Origin: Pleurostoma richardsiae
Lineage: Eukaryota; Ascomycota; Sordariomycetes; Calosphaeriales; Pleurostomataceae
Direction: 5' to 3'
Assembly: GCA_030052745.1 (NCBI GenBank)
Contig: JANBVO010000023.1
Coordinates: forward strand, 248,001 to 312,000
Length of the DNA: 64,000 bases
The notes beneath the pieces were generated by a model. It worked only from the letters and a program-made list of their open reading frames with translations, was not told where the DNA came from and did not search any database. Each line of letters starts with the position of its first letter. Position 1 is the stretch's first letter. Positions 34,250 to 45,113 of this stretch are shown here, piece by piece. Position numbers and translations under genes: made by a program.

Positions 34250-34262
34250 CCCCCCCCCCCCC
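34250..34262. repeat. C13 homopolymer
   Basis: Thirteen consecutive C in intergenic DNA; a site prone to length variation and sequencing error. Confidence 0.85.
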
Positions 34263-35046
34263 AAAGGGTAAGGGTAGCCCCAGGCGCTTGCTACCTCCAA
34301 CAGTGATAGTGCAAGCGAATTATTCTTCTCTGCGAGTCTGGCAGTGTCACATAATGCCATTGGATTAACGTGCTAGTAAGTTGATAAATTCAGCACATAG
34401 ATTCCTAATCTAAATGCCTTCGTGTTGTTCAGTATTCACCCTGCAAGGAACCATCAGACGAGTTCACAACCCCAGATCTGCCTGATGTCTCTGCATCTCT
34501 GACGGCGTCGATGATGCCTGCACGAGATGGCGAGGTGGCGTTGGCCGGACCGTTCTTCTCAGATCATGCCAGTCCCTGGCAACATGTCACACACGAAGTT
34601 TGTGTGGTCTGAAACAGTCGAACAGGCGGCTGGATTCTGCCAAAATGGTAGGCTGGTTTTGGAGATGTTTCAGGGACCCTACCCTGTCTGGCGTCTTGCT
34701 CTCTTCTTGCTGAAAGCAACGCTGGATTAACGAGTGATGCCTGACAGCTGGCTGACAGCTTATAGGCAGCTGGCAGTACCTCAGGGGAGGATGGCCGCTT
34801 TGATACTCACCTGAAACGTGAACTCGGATCTTCCTCACCTCAACTCCCTTCTCGTGTATCTCGGAACCAACTCTTACATTCTTTCCTAATTGACCGCTGG
34901 ACTCGGTAACTTTTTGCATTCTCTTGGGCCGGCCGGTACCTATTGCCCGTTCTTTTCCTGCCTCTCGGGATCGACTCCTTCCTTTCCCCTTGCCAAGAAT
35001 ACCACATCTCTCAGTCGAGCAGATAAGTCACTCTTCTTCAATCATA

Positions 35047-35862
35047 ATGGGCAACCACGAGGAGCATAAATACGAGAACGTCGATCTGGAGGACCAGGAT
35101 CGCTCCAGTCGGTCGAGCACGGAGGTCGAGTCCCTCATGGGCGAGGAGAAGCAGTGGCATGCCAAGGAACTCCAGCTCGGAAGCGAGCGGCCAGGACGGC
35201 GGGCCTCGAAGACGTGCAGGGTGATCTCGGCGGTGCGGTCCTACCGGTGGCTCGTCGACACGCTTCTCCTGGTGGCGATTCTCGCCCTCGTACTCCGCCA
35301 GCAGTGGCAGTCCCCGCCGCTGAACCCGTACGACATCGGCGGGGACATCACGGGCGTGGGGCCGCGGTTCCCGCAGCAGATCACCAAGTTCGAGATGGAC
35401 TACAAGTACGCGCCGAACAACGTGTCCGAGTTCTTCACGGACGAGGTGCTGCAGGCGTGGAACGAGCTGATGCCCAAGGGCATGGGCTTCCAGTGGGTGA
35501 AGGAGCCCGAGCGGTACCACGACCTGCCGACGCCCATCGAGTGGCCCGACATGACCGTCTTCACCACGTCGGTCACGCACCAGGTGCACTGCCTCTTCGC
35601 CATCGTGCAGACGTACTCGGGCCTCAAGTCGGGCCACGAGCTGCCCGACGACCACCACTGGCACATGATCCACTGCTTCAGCTACCTTCGGCAGGCCATC
35701 CTCTGCTCGGCCGACACGGCGCTTGAGGGCCACGAGACGACGTTCCCCGACCACAACGGTGGGTCGGACGGCTGGGACTCGAAGCACGTCTGCAAGGACT
35801 ACAGCCAGGTCAAGAAATATTTGGAGAGCGTCCGGGCGTACGATGACCAGCTGATTTACTGA
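35047..35862 (+). CDS. UstYa-like (DUF3328) oxidase
   Basis: UstYa-family enzymes are membrane-anchored fungal oxidases that carry out oxidative cyclisation or other modification of ribosomal peptides and some other secondary metabolites. The single exon encodes 271 aa from the ATG at 35047, chosen because its MGNHEEHKYENVDLED start fits the family and the upstream frame has no better Met. A single membrane helix spans residues 68-84 after a charged cytosolic tail. Both signature motifs are intact: HQVHC (178-182) and HMIHC (206-210, followed by FSYLRQ), the two HxxHC copper/metal-binding motifs of the family. A single NVS sequon at 125-127 and cysteines at 220 and about 256 suggest a lumenal domain. 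Codon use is strongly GC-ending. No precursor peptide, methyltransferase or other partner is visible nearby. The family call is secure; the substrate is unknown. Confidence 0.9.
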   Translation: MGNHEEHKYENVDLEDQDRSSRSSTEVESLMGEEKQWHAKELQLGSERPGRRASKTCRVISAVRSYRWLVDTLLLVAILALVLRQQWQSPPLNPYDIGGDITGVGPRFPQQITKFEMDYKYAPNNVSEFFTDEVLQAWNELMPKGMGFQWVKEPERYHDLPTPIEWPDMTVFTTSVTHQVHCLFAIVQTYSGLKSGHELPDDHHWHMIHCFSYLRQAILCSADTALEGHETTFPDHNGGSDGWDSKHVCKDYSQVKKYLESVRAYDDQLIY

Positions 35863-36965
35863 GGTTGCGATTTGGTTGGCGGAGATCACCACAGTGACGC
35901 TTCAGATATCGGATTCATTACTGAGCGACGATAGCATCCTGCATTTGCATGTTGTCTGGTTCTTCGTCGGGCTGCGTCATACGAGACGCTGGCCCTTGAT
36001 ACTTGTATATATATATACATGCAATAGCCATATATGCTGAATATAACGTCAGCGCTGTGCATTTTTGACCGGTCGGGGTCATATTACGGGTCTTATCTAA
36101 CCACACACTACTTCCTTTCCATACCACAATATTAAGTACAGTCGCCATGGACGCTCCTTTCTAGCGATTCTAGCTATTAGCCTCCCATGCCATAGGACGA
36201 GGAAGACAAGTAACTGGCGAGGCACCATATTCTCTTGGGTGGTCAATCAGAACACCATTGCATCCTACGTCTGGTGACAGAAGGTCAAGCTCATGACCGT
36301 TGCACCTATACCCTTTCTTCACGCCAACTGTACAGAGTGCTCCTCTTCAGGCAACCTATAATATGAGGCCCTAACTATGACTGCCCAAGTTCTTAGAATC
36401 ATCCTCCTTTCCGCAGACTATGAGCAGTTGACATCCCGTAATCGGCAATGCCGCCGCACGCTTCTTAAGTCCAGAAGTCAGATACCCTAGAGCTCGGATC
36501 AAAATTGCATTGCGATACACGACACGTAGGAAAGGCCAACGGAGCATCAGGAAACTTATAGACTAAGCAACAGGGTGATGAATGACTAAAGAACCATGTA
36601 TCACCTCGTGAAGAGGGGGATATAAGGTGGACCAACCCCCTACGCCACCAGTAGGGTCTTCGAGACTAGCAATTCCCTATCCTCCCGCCCGTGGAAAGCA
36701 TTCCAACCATTCCAGGAAGATTGAAGCGTCCTAGCCATCGAAAATATCGTCCAGTCGAAACCCTCAATGAACTTCCTCTAAAACCTCTGAAACTGTACCG
36801 CTGCGAAGGAGTGTGCGTTAACAGACGGGAGTCTCTTGCTGGGTCTGCAGACTTACCAAGGGGGTACGACAGGCTGTTAGCCCTAACGCAATGAAAAAGC
36901 ACGGCCTCGTTCCGTGATGAGCAATTCAAGCCTATATGGGCGCAAAGTGTTTCCCAGTAGAAGCA
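35863..36965. other. Convergent spacer, UstYa-like gene / BTB-like gene
   Basis: AT-richer, with a (TA)6 run at 36006-36017. No conserved frame is seen. It should hold two 3' UTRs. Confidence 0.45.
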
Positions 36966-38160
36966 TCATCTACGGTACTTCTTCACCAAAGGCCGAAGCT
37001 CCTCCCAGCGGGACTCCTGCGTGAACTTCCTTCCTTTCGTCGGCAGTCTGGCCCAGATGAAGAATTCGTGGAAGTGCTTCAGGACATGTCGCATTCTGTA
37101 CGCCGCAGCGCCCAGGCAGCTCCGCAGAGCATCGGGTTCAGCAGTCTTCCAGACTCTCGGGGCTTGTACGACATCGGCGAACCGACGTATGTCAAATGAT
37201 ACATCCTCGCGCACCGCCGGCTCGACGTTGGGCCAACCCTCAGATCCCTGAGCGATTCTGGATGACAGAAGGTTGATCAAGGAGATACTCTCCGTGGTGA
37301 GAGCCTCGCATCCATACTTTTCGCCAACTCTGTACATGCGCAAGGCGACGTCAAAAGAGTGCGTTCCGTTGAGCTTGAAGACTGCATTTATCTGGTCAGC
37401 ACGGAGCAGCGACACAGGGAGACCTCTGCCGGGAGTACTCACCGCCCACATGGAGGTAGTACAGCATCGCCGTCAAATCTTCTCTGTAGATATCGAACTC
37501 TTCGGTCGTGGAGCTGTTGGAGGGTTGGCCGTCCTTGTTGTTGGGCCCATCAACAACTGTCACGGTCATCCGGTGCGGCAACATGACAGTAGGCATATTG
37601 GCCTTGCCTGAAATTAGTACTCAGGTGCGGAAAGGCGTAAGTGAGATACTCACTATTTTCTTGCCCTTCAGACTGTTCTGAATATAGCGGCAGAGGACAG
37701 ACGACTCTCCAAAGACGATGGAACTGTCGATAGCCCACCGCGCTCGCTCAAACTCCAGGTACATGTCCAGGTTGTACGATGGCTTGTCGCTGTTGTCCGC
37801 TGGTCTCAGAGTGAGGTCAACTACCCATCGCTCCTGATGCCCCTCCTCGTCTTGCTTCTGAATGTTGACTTTAGCCTTGGTAGCAGGAGTTGCTCGTGCC
37901 TTCTTGAGAGACCGCTCCTGGGGCAGACGCTCGACTTGCTTGCGAAGAGCGCGCCGAATATTAGGACGGTTTCCAGTTGTCTTAGGCGCCTCATCATCTG
38001 AGATGGCGATGTGATCTATCGTCCTCTTGCGAGGCTGACGGGTGGAGCTGGCATTGGCGGGCATCTCTTCATGATCACGGAGGGCATTTGAGGCACCGGG
38101 ATTATCCACCATCTCCTCGTCCGACTCGTCAGTCGAGATGGTGATGTACTCTGGCGCCAT
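36966..38160 (-). CDS. BTB-like domain protein with basic/acidic N-terminus
   Basis: Three exons, 38160-37654, 37602-37443 and 37381-36966, give 360 aa with phases closing. The N-terminus (MAPEYITISTDESDEE) is acidic and Ser/Thr-rich. A lysine/arginine-rich segment (about 80-110: RRALRKQVERL, KKARATPATKAK) could be a nuclear localisation signal. From about 115 a BTB-like fold is suggested by VVDLTLRP..., SSIVFGESSVLCRYIQNSLKG and, after the first intron, EDLTAMLYYLHVGG, which matches the Y-x-Y-x-x-x strand/helix region of fungal BTB proteins. Exon 3 encodes the helical tail seen in such proteins (LRMYRVGEKYGCEAL). The first splice uses a CAAG acceptor at 37603, since the nearer CAG breaks frame; that choice is the weakest point. 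Function is unknown. It may act as an interaction module like the BTB protein at 7.3 kb, though the two are not close copies. Confidence 0.75.
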
Positions 38161-39503
38161 CTTGGGTTGCTCTGGATGGCTGTTGTCGTAGGTGGCGGGA
38201 GAGAAAGGTGGAAGTGATGGAGGAAGGAAAAGCTCTACAGAAAAGCTCTCCAGAAATTCCAGGTGAATCAGAGCTTCAAGGCGCTGCTAGATGCAACTGT
38301 TTAGATTGCTTTCGTTTATAAAGACCGTCTATCTACGACGACGAGAGCACAGTTTCGGCGAACGACGCTGCGTCGTGGCCAGGTGTTAGTCCTCTCCGGT
38401 GACGACAGACCTAGCCGAAGACGACGGCAGACCAGGAGTCCTAAACAAGAAGAACACCATTCTATTGAGTAAAATTAGACGACTTAACACCATGGCAAGC
38501 AGGGGCAAATGCAGCTGAATATCGTTCAAATTCAATGATGGAGGTAGGAGACGTCACTGGAAGCCTCACCCCCTGACGAACGTAGCAGAGTTTCGCAATA
38601 TCATGGAGGGCAATCCCTCTTTATATGAGTGTAAAGAAAGAGTCTCTGGGCATTGCACATCCTCTCCCTGGGGGTATTCCTTATTCACGGAGCGTGAGAG
38701 TTGCTATGATCAGCACCACTGGAACTAGGCAAAGAGACAAGGAGTTTAAGAGTGATGTATCCTCCCGTCTAGCTACTTTTAGATAGCCCGTAAGTGAATA
38801 TGTCTAGCCGTTGCTTCCAGCAGAAGCTCAAGTGAAGTGTTCAATAGAGAAGAGGGGCTGCTACTGATGCATCATCAAGAGGCTCCCTATTATCGCCAGA
38901 GCAACTTTCCAGCGTGTGCCTCATTGCTCTATGTAGGTTCAAAGGAGGATACCGAGTCACAACCCACAATAAAGAGACCCTCTGATATGTCCAGGAGGTT
39001 CCCAAACTTCTGTGTCTGAAGCGGCGTAGAGGGTGCGAGGGCGAGTCTCTTGACATGGTCAACTATACCTTTTTTGTGTAGGTATCAGTACTGGCCAAAC
39101 GTCGCCTTTGTCATACATCACCTGAAGAGCGATGCATGTATAGTCTGCTATGCATGATTTCATTCATACAGCTCATTGCCAAGAAGGCCTGGTTCTAACA
39201 GCTAAGCCGATTCTCGAGCCTGCTCAGATAACCGTCCCGAAGTTCGTGGTCACGAAAAAGGGGTCAAGGTTCAGGGGCCAACGAGCTCAACCCTTACCCT
39301 TGGTTACGTCATAACAAGCTAGTCCCTGTTAGGATAAGCGCCCATGTCCCTCTTCCCCTTGCAGGCGTCCAGCAAAAACGTACCTCTTCGCGGGGCGTGT
39401 AGGTGCTTCTTCGAAGCTCTTCCATGCCACCTTGTTTTGTCCTCCTCACACATACTTCCTCGATCCGCCAGCAACCCTCGCAAGGCGCCAGACACAGCTC
39501 ACC
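38161..39503. other. Divergent promoter region, BTB-like / thioredoxin-PITH genes
   Basis: 1.34 kb between two divergent ATGs. AT-richer in 38480-39180; pyrimidine-rich directly before the 39504 ATG. No other gene is recognised. Confidence 0.45.
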
Positions 39504-40776
39504 ATGGCATCGAAAACGGTAAAGATTGAGTCGCCTTCACAGTTCAGCGACCTGCTCAAGGCCTCGAAGATTGTCGTCGCAGATTGTGAGTCTTGTATCC
39601 TTCCTGCTCTAGGTTTCCTGGAGCACCCCGCGACGCGGCAGAGCTTCGCATCCTCGTCGCTTGGCCCGCTTTCCTACCGCGCAGTTCAGAAATGTCAAAT
39701 GAAACGAGGAGAAGCTCCTTATGTCCTTTCCCGTGCCACCCAGCGGCCGAGCTTGAAATGCTCCACCTTCCGCAACAACCTTGATTATGAGGCTTACTAA
39801 TTTGGACGTCTTCTGTAGTCTACGCCGACTGGTGTGGCCCTTGCAAACAGATTGCGCCTATCTACGAGCAGCTTTCCGCGCAGTTGTCTCGACCGAAGGC
39901 CGTTACCTTCACCAAGGTTGACACGGACGTGCAGAAGGAAATCGCGAGCGCGTATCAGGTCTCAGCCTTGCCCACCTTTATCATATTCCGCGACGGGAAC
40001 GTGGTGGAGAAGGTCCAGGGTGCCGACCCCCGGAAACTGCAGGCAATCGTGAAGAAGCTCAGCGCCGAGGTCGAGGGCGCGGGCGGCAATGGCAGCGCAG
40101 AGGCAAGCGGGAGTGGAAGCGGCAGCGGCGGGCTGTCCTGGCGGGGCTCGGATCTGCCGCGGGGATATAGCGACATCACCGACCAGATCGAGCTGCGCAG
40201 CTGCGAGCTGCTGAACTTTGATTCTGAATTCGGCGGTGTGCGCGTACTCTTTGACAGCTCCAAACCCGGCGCACTGAGTGGCGGGAAGAAGACTGAGAAG
40301 GACTGGGTGGAGAGCGACACGGATGATCAGCTGATGTTATTCCTGCCTTTCCAGTCTATGATAAAGCTCCATACCCTCCAGGTAAGTCATAAGTCCAAAT
40401 CGCTCCCCAAAGCAAGAACTAACCGACGCAGATCACCTCCGTTCCACCTACAGATGACGAGGACGCGCCTATGCGACCCCGTGTTGTCAAGTTGTACACA
40501 AACAAGCCACACAACCTCGGGTTCGATGAGGCAGAAGACACCGCCGCCACGCAGGAGATTGAGCTGGACGAGAGCAGCTGGAATGCCGAGGGAACCGCTA
40601 ACATCGGTCTGCGCTTTGTCCGGTTCCAGAACATCAACAGCTTAGTACTCTTTGTCGAGTCTGGCGATGGAGACGGCGAGAAGGTGCGGTTGGATCGTAT
40701 TCGGCTGATCGGAGAATCCGGCGAGAAGAGAGAGATGGGCAAGCTGGAAAAGATTGGAGATGAGCCGGGCGAGTGA
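39504..40776 (+). CDS. Thioredoxin-like protein with PITH domain (TXNL1/Txl1 type)
   Basis: TXNL1-type proteins are cytosolic thioredoxins whose C-terminal PITH domain docks on the 26S proteasome. Exons 39504-39585, 39819-40381 and 40432-40776 join to 329 aa. The thioredoxin domain covers about residues 4-110, with the redox motif WCGPC at 32-36 and the cis-proline block SALPTFIIFRDG. A Gly/Ser-rich linker (about 120-140) leads to the PITH domain, about 155-320. Its hallmarks include LRSCELLNFDSE, DDQLMLFLPFQSMIKLHTLQ, VKLYTNKPHNLGFDEAE and FVRFQNINSLVLFVESG. The first intron (233 nt) splits the codon just before FYADWCGPC, which hides the active site from simple frame searches. The second intron is 50 nt. 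S. pombe Txl1 has the same architecture and length. Identification is secure. Confidence 0.93.
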
Positions 40777-43700
40777 GGCGGCTGGTGTGAGGCTACGAGG
40801 CTGAGCACTCCAAGAGCTGTGGTGGGGGCTGGCACTTGGAGTTGCTTGACTATGGTGTTAGAGAGGCACAAGGACAATACCGAAAGGCGCAGGTGGTGGT
40901 TGAACGAGCCCTATGACAGCCCAGCCTGGGATATTACATCTCTCGGATAGAGTATTACGATGATCCTTTACCTTTCACCCGTTCGGGTAGGTGTGGACGG
41001 TGCGGTAATGGAGTTGGGGTCAGCTTAGGCTTCCAGCGAGGCTCGGCACGGCGGCTGCATGACAATCTAATGATTAACGCGACATCCAACTAGAGAAGGT
41101 GGCTTTTCTCTACCCGACTCCTTGGACGCTGGCAAATTGCTCGCTCGCCAGCACCCGATCGCAAGAGACAGGAGCACAAAATGCAAAATCTAGATGGCGA
41201 GAGGAGCTGCTCGACAACATAACACGAGATAGCGCACAGCAATAATGCGTATATTGTCCATGATCCTGGCACCTCTGAGCTTCTCCACCCAGCATTAACC
41301 ACGCGATCTGCGGTCCCAGACTTTGCAAGCCTCAAGCCCTGCCTAACGTGTAGCCAAAGCAAGGTGGCCGGTCATTTAACCGGAATAACGCTGTACACCT
41401 AGGTACACCACTAGGTCATAGAAACAACCCCCAGGTTCCAAAGAGTCGGTATGTCCGGCCTCCCCGCCTCCATGCAGATGGCCCCAAGGGACAAACTTCT
41501 GAAATGGATTGCGGGCGGGGAGGCCGATCTGCAATTATGATTTCTCTGTGGCACAACTGACGCTACGATGATTATCCACGGGAAGAGAGGATTCGAGCAA
41601 CACGGGTATGTTTGTTAATGTCATGCCAGCCGCACGAAGAAGAAAAGAAGAGAAAAGAGCAAAGCAAAATTCGTGCAGCCGAATTTTATGTTTCCCTGGA
41701 GCAGCCCTGCGGAGCCGCTACTCCAGCCGGCTTAGTCACCAACGGAAAATCTTCAAGGCCCCGTTCCGACGAGTTGGGAGGACGGAAAGCTATGAAGCCC
41801 CTGTTCATTAGTGCTCCACCAACGTCCGCTCTACTATACCCCCAACCTGCCACCGCTTAAATAGAGGTACTGTACCTCAGGACACAGCTTGCGGTACATT
41901 TCTACCTATGTGCGTATGCCGCTGTGCTGTTCTCAAGGCGCCTGGAGCCTTGGACCAAGAGCGGAACAATGCAGCTATTGATGGGTCGGACAAGACGTGC
42001 GGTGCGTCTTGCTCTCAACCGGCGCAATACCTGTACTCCCACCGCGGTCGCCGTGGGTCTGAAATGTCGCTCTCCTTCTCGCAATCCGCGCTGGTAATCT
42101 TCCGGATTTCAATGTCCCGATCCGTGTGCTGTTCCAGATGACCGCGCAAACTCACGGAAGAATCCCACGCTGTCTCCATGGATGCAATCAAAATAATCCG
42201 GCCGAGGATGCCACGCAATCTGCCTCGCTCCTACTCTATGGCACACGATAGTCATCCGGTCACAAGTCGTCGACGACACAATGACCCCCGCCCCCGCGGG
42301 TCGTCTTGAGCATACCTAGGTTTAGCAGGAGGCCCGGATGGCCTTGGACGGATCCTCTCCGGGACTGAAATGCACCTCTCTGCATGTCCCGGTCTTGGGA
42401 CCACCCCTGCTCCGTTCTCACATCCCACCCATATCCCCACCAGCCCCCGGTGGTACCATTGATCTCCAGCTGGGCTGCCGCTGTCCCACCATGCCGTGTC
42501 TGCAACTACATTCAACCCCTCCTCCGCCCCTCAGATCAGACTTGATGCCGCTGCACCCTCTGTGTTGCTCGGTTCGCGTACTGCTAGCTGGTCACCGACT
42601 GACCCCCCTACGCCCCCTCCTACTATATCCTGCAGTCTGACTAGCCTCGCTGGGGCTGCCACCGCCAGCCATGATCCAATACATGTGCGCCAACCTCCTA
42701 CCCAGCCCGGGCTCGCAACACCAGACTGCAACTCTGTTTCCACTGGCACGTTACCATGACTCCCAGATCGGTAAGTCTTGAGGCGGCGACTTAATGTATT
42801 AGAATCATCGTGGGCATAGAACGTGGTCCCTATATGCCAAATATAGAAACGCCCCGTAACCATGGTCCACGTACGACGGTCCTGGCCGGGTGGTCGTTAC
42901 CACCGCTCAACACTCACGCCTTCACGGCACTCGTGATCCAGCTCGCCCGCTGTCCGCCGAGTGTGCTCGAGACCCAAGTTGCAGCGCTCCAGCCGGCAGC
43001 GGCCCAGTGGCAGCTGCCCTTTCGAGGAATCGCCGCCTTGGAATGCGGCGCTCGAGCGGCAGACTTGAATGACATGACCATGACCTAGTGAATACACCTG
43101 ACATCCGCCCGCCGAGCTGGGGTTAGAGATGGAACTGGCAGATTGGATGTTGAAAGTCGAATCCATGACACCTGCTTCCGCTCTGACTATGCAGGAGCAG
43201 GCATTGCCGGGTGTGATATACCCTCATGCGGAAGGTTTCGCTGTTCCCAACCATCGAAACGAGCACCGCAGACTATGCGTTTCGTACCCCCTCTAACTCC
43301 TTCCGACAGCTTCCTGCCAGCTTGCTTATTCTACCTCCCCGTCTGGTTCGTCCTGTGGTTCGTCCCAAGGTCACAGAATGTCAAGTGACTGAAGCTAGGT
43401 CTAGGCGTGAAGCCTAAAGCCCCAAAAAGTCCGTCATGTCCTATCTCTTGCAAGACCTGGTCCCTCATTCACTCTGACTTCCCTTTCAAAGTCTCATTTT
43501 TGTCACCACAGGTGTGTAAGATATTTACCACCGCTCTCCGTGGAAATACCCTCTATTATACCGAGTCTAGTGTTCTTTAGATGACAGAGAGCCTCTATTA
43601 TATCACGTCGAGTCAGTTAGCCGCTTGCTCTTCTCGACTGCTGGCTCTGTGAGGCTGGACTGACTGACGGTATTCGAGCGGATATCGATCTTAATACATT

Positions 43701-43964
43701 TTCATAACCGACCACCATAACTGAACCTTGTTCAGGTGGATCTTCCCAATAGTCGGGCGCATTAATACAGGTGGCAGTAGAGATACTGCGACTTCTCCAG
43801 TTTGCCATCTCTCGACGTGGCCGCCGATAGGGAGGCTGGGCCGGGTATTCTCGACATCAGCATCGTCTAATCCCACCAAAAGCCTACGCCGCCGGCCGGC
43901 CTAGCTGGACGGGCTGTTATATCTTGAAGGCTTGCGAAGGGGTCAGTCAATAGGGCTGGGCGCA
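40777..43964. other. Gene-poor spacer, 3.2 kb
   Basis: No conserved frame on either strand. It contains palindromes ACCTAGGT (41397-41404) and the 15-nt GAGGTACTGTACCTC (41864-41878). Frames of about 80-110 codons overlap one another and show no domain. Confidence 0.45.
41864..41878. repeat. Perfect 15-nt palindrome around AGGTAC/GTACCT
   Basis: GAGGTAC-T-GTACCTC, two 7-nt arms about one central base. It belongs to a set of related palindromes scattered through the spacers of this window. Confidence 0.6.
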
Positions 43965-45113
43965 ATGCTTGCCCAGCAGCTTCGATCATTCCCCAACATG
44001 TCCGAGGAGTTCCGTGATTTCAACAGGCTACCGGCTGAGATCCGCACGATGATCTGGGAGCTCTCTCTGCCGGAGCCAAGAGTATACGAGATCTTGGACG
44101 CGCCGAATGCTAGGCAGAGAACTCCAGCGCAGCAGGGCCTGATGTTTGCCAACGTTCATCCGGAACCGCCCCCGGCACTGGCTGCAGTCTGCCGGGACTC
44201 GAGATACTTTGTCCTCCGCCATTACAAGCCGCTGATGCTCGGGGAGACGACAAAGTTTGTCGATTTCTCGCGGGACATGCTCCTACTAGAGCCCTACCTC
44301 CTTGTCAAACGGCTTCACCGGACGTTGCACTTCATGAGCCAGGTACCGCTTGTCCGCGACAACATCACCCGGCTGGCGATGGGCACATCCTACGGCTTCT
44401 ACACTGGGATATGCCACCCGATACTGAGCTGGAAAGTGCTGAAGAACAATATGGGCAAGCTCCTGGCGAAGCTGGCCGAGTTCCCGCGATTGGCGGAACT
44501 CGTCTTCATCGTGCACCAGGAGTTCCAGTTCGAGTTCGACTTCCGCTACCCTCACCTATCTGCGCTGTCGCACCACCAACAGGTCATTGGCACCACCACA
44601 ATCCTGCCGCATATTCTTCCCTCCCTACCTGCCCAGTTGCCCGTACCGCCGCCGCCTTCATCACCAGCTTCATCACCCGCGGTCTCGGTCTTGCCCGCTC
44701 CCCCATCTCTTCCACCATCTGTCCGCCCGCAGCTCATCCACCAGGGCTACCGATTCAAGTTCGACATTGAAGCCAACATCAACCACCACCCGCGCCGACC
44801 CCACTTCAACGAGCTGCAGTACTACCCGCTGGAAGACCGCGACTGGAAGGACGACTGGGACATCAGAGACCTCCTGCTGGATGTCAACGAAGACGGCGAG
44901 GACTACGAGGACGACCCTTGTCCTACCAACGACGACTGGCGCCGCTTTCGCCGCCGCTTCCTGCGCGCCGTCTATCTGACTATCAGCAACCATTATCAAG
45001 CTGGCGGCAGTGGCGGCAGCAGCCCTCACAAGGCGCTCAACCCTCCCGCGAGACTCCCGGCTCTGAAGGGCGCGAGACTGCTCTGGAGGTACACGCGGGG
45101 TGCATACGCCTAG
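43965..45113 (+). CDS. 2EXR domain protein
   Basis: The 2EXR family is a fungal F-box-like family of unknown biochemical role, greatly expanded in Pezizomycotina. A single exon encodes 382 aa. The hallmark N-terminal block is present at about residues 15-35 (FNRLPAEIRTMIWELSLPEP), followed by ALAAVCRDSRYFVLRHY and FVDFSRDMLLLEPYLLV, the usual continuation of the fold. The middle (about 200-250) is a Pro/Ser-rich insert. The C-terminal third is acidic (DVNEDGEDYEDDP) and then basic. The start is the ATG at 43965; the ATG at 43998 (MSEEFRDFNRLP) is also possible and only 11 residues shorter. The frame runs further upstream without a Met. The family call is good; function is unknown. Confidence 0.82.
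   Translation: MLAQQLRSFPNMSEEFRDFNRLPAEIRTMIWELSLPEPRVYEILDAPNARQRTPAQQGLMFANVHPEPPPALAAVCRDSRYFVLRHYKPLMLGETTKFVDFSRDMLLLEPYLLVKRLHRTLHFMSQVPLVRDNITRLAMGTSYGFYTGICHPILSWKVLKNNMGKLLAKLAEFPRLAELVFIVHQEFQFEFDFRYPHLSALSHHQQVIGTTTILPHILPSLPAQLPVPPPPSSPASSPAVSVLPAPPSLPPSVRPQLIHQGYRFKFDIEANINHHPRRPHFNELQYYPLEDRDWKDDWDIRDLLLDVNEDGEDYEDDPCPTNDDWRRFRRRFLRAVYLTISNHYQAGGSGGSSPHKALNPPARLPALKGARLLWRYTRGAYA

Larger units (their letters stand above)
30087..35046. other. Gene-poor region, 5 kb, shared upstream region of BEM3-like and UstYa-like genes
   Basis: The largest gap in the window, between divergent genes. No conserved coding sequence is recognised on either strand; short frames overlap each other and lack domains. 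It contains a GACT tandem (30326-30344), AGGTACCT at 30663-30670 and 31230-31237, a CTG/GCA-rich stretch (31171-31203) and a run of 13 C (34250-34262). The right end (34790-35046) is the UstYa-like promoter/leader, with CT-rich sequence. Confidence 0.45.

Noticed and set aside
35038-35892. 284-codon minus-strand frame
   Set aside because: Exact antisense of the UstYa-like gene, rich in Val/Leu/Arg as expected from reverse reading of GC-ending codons.
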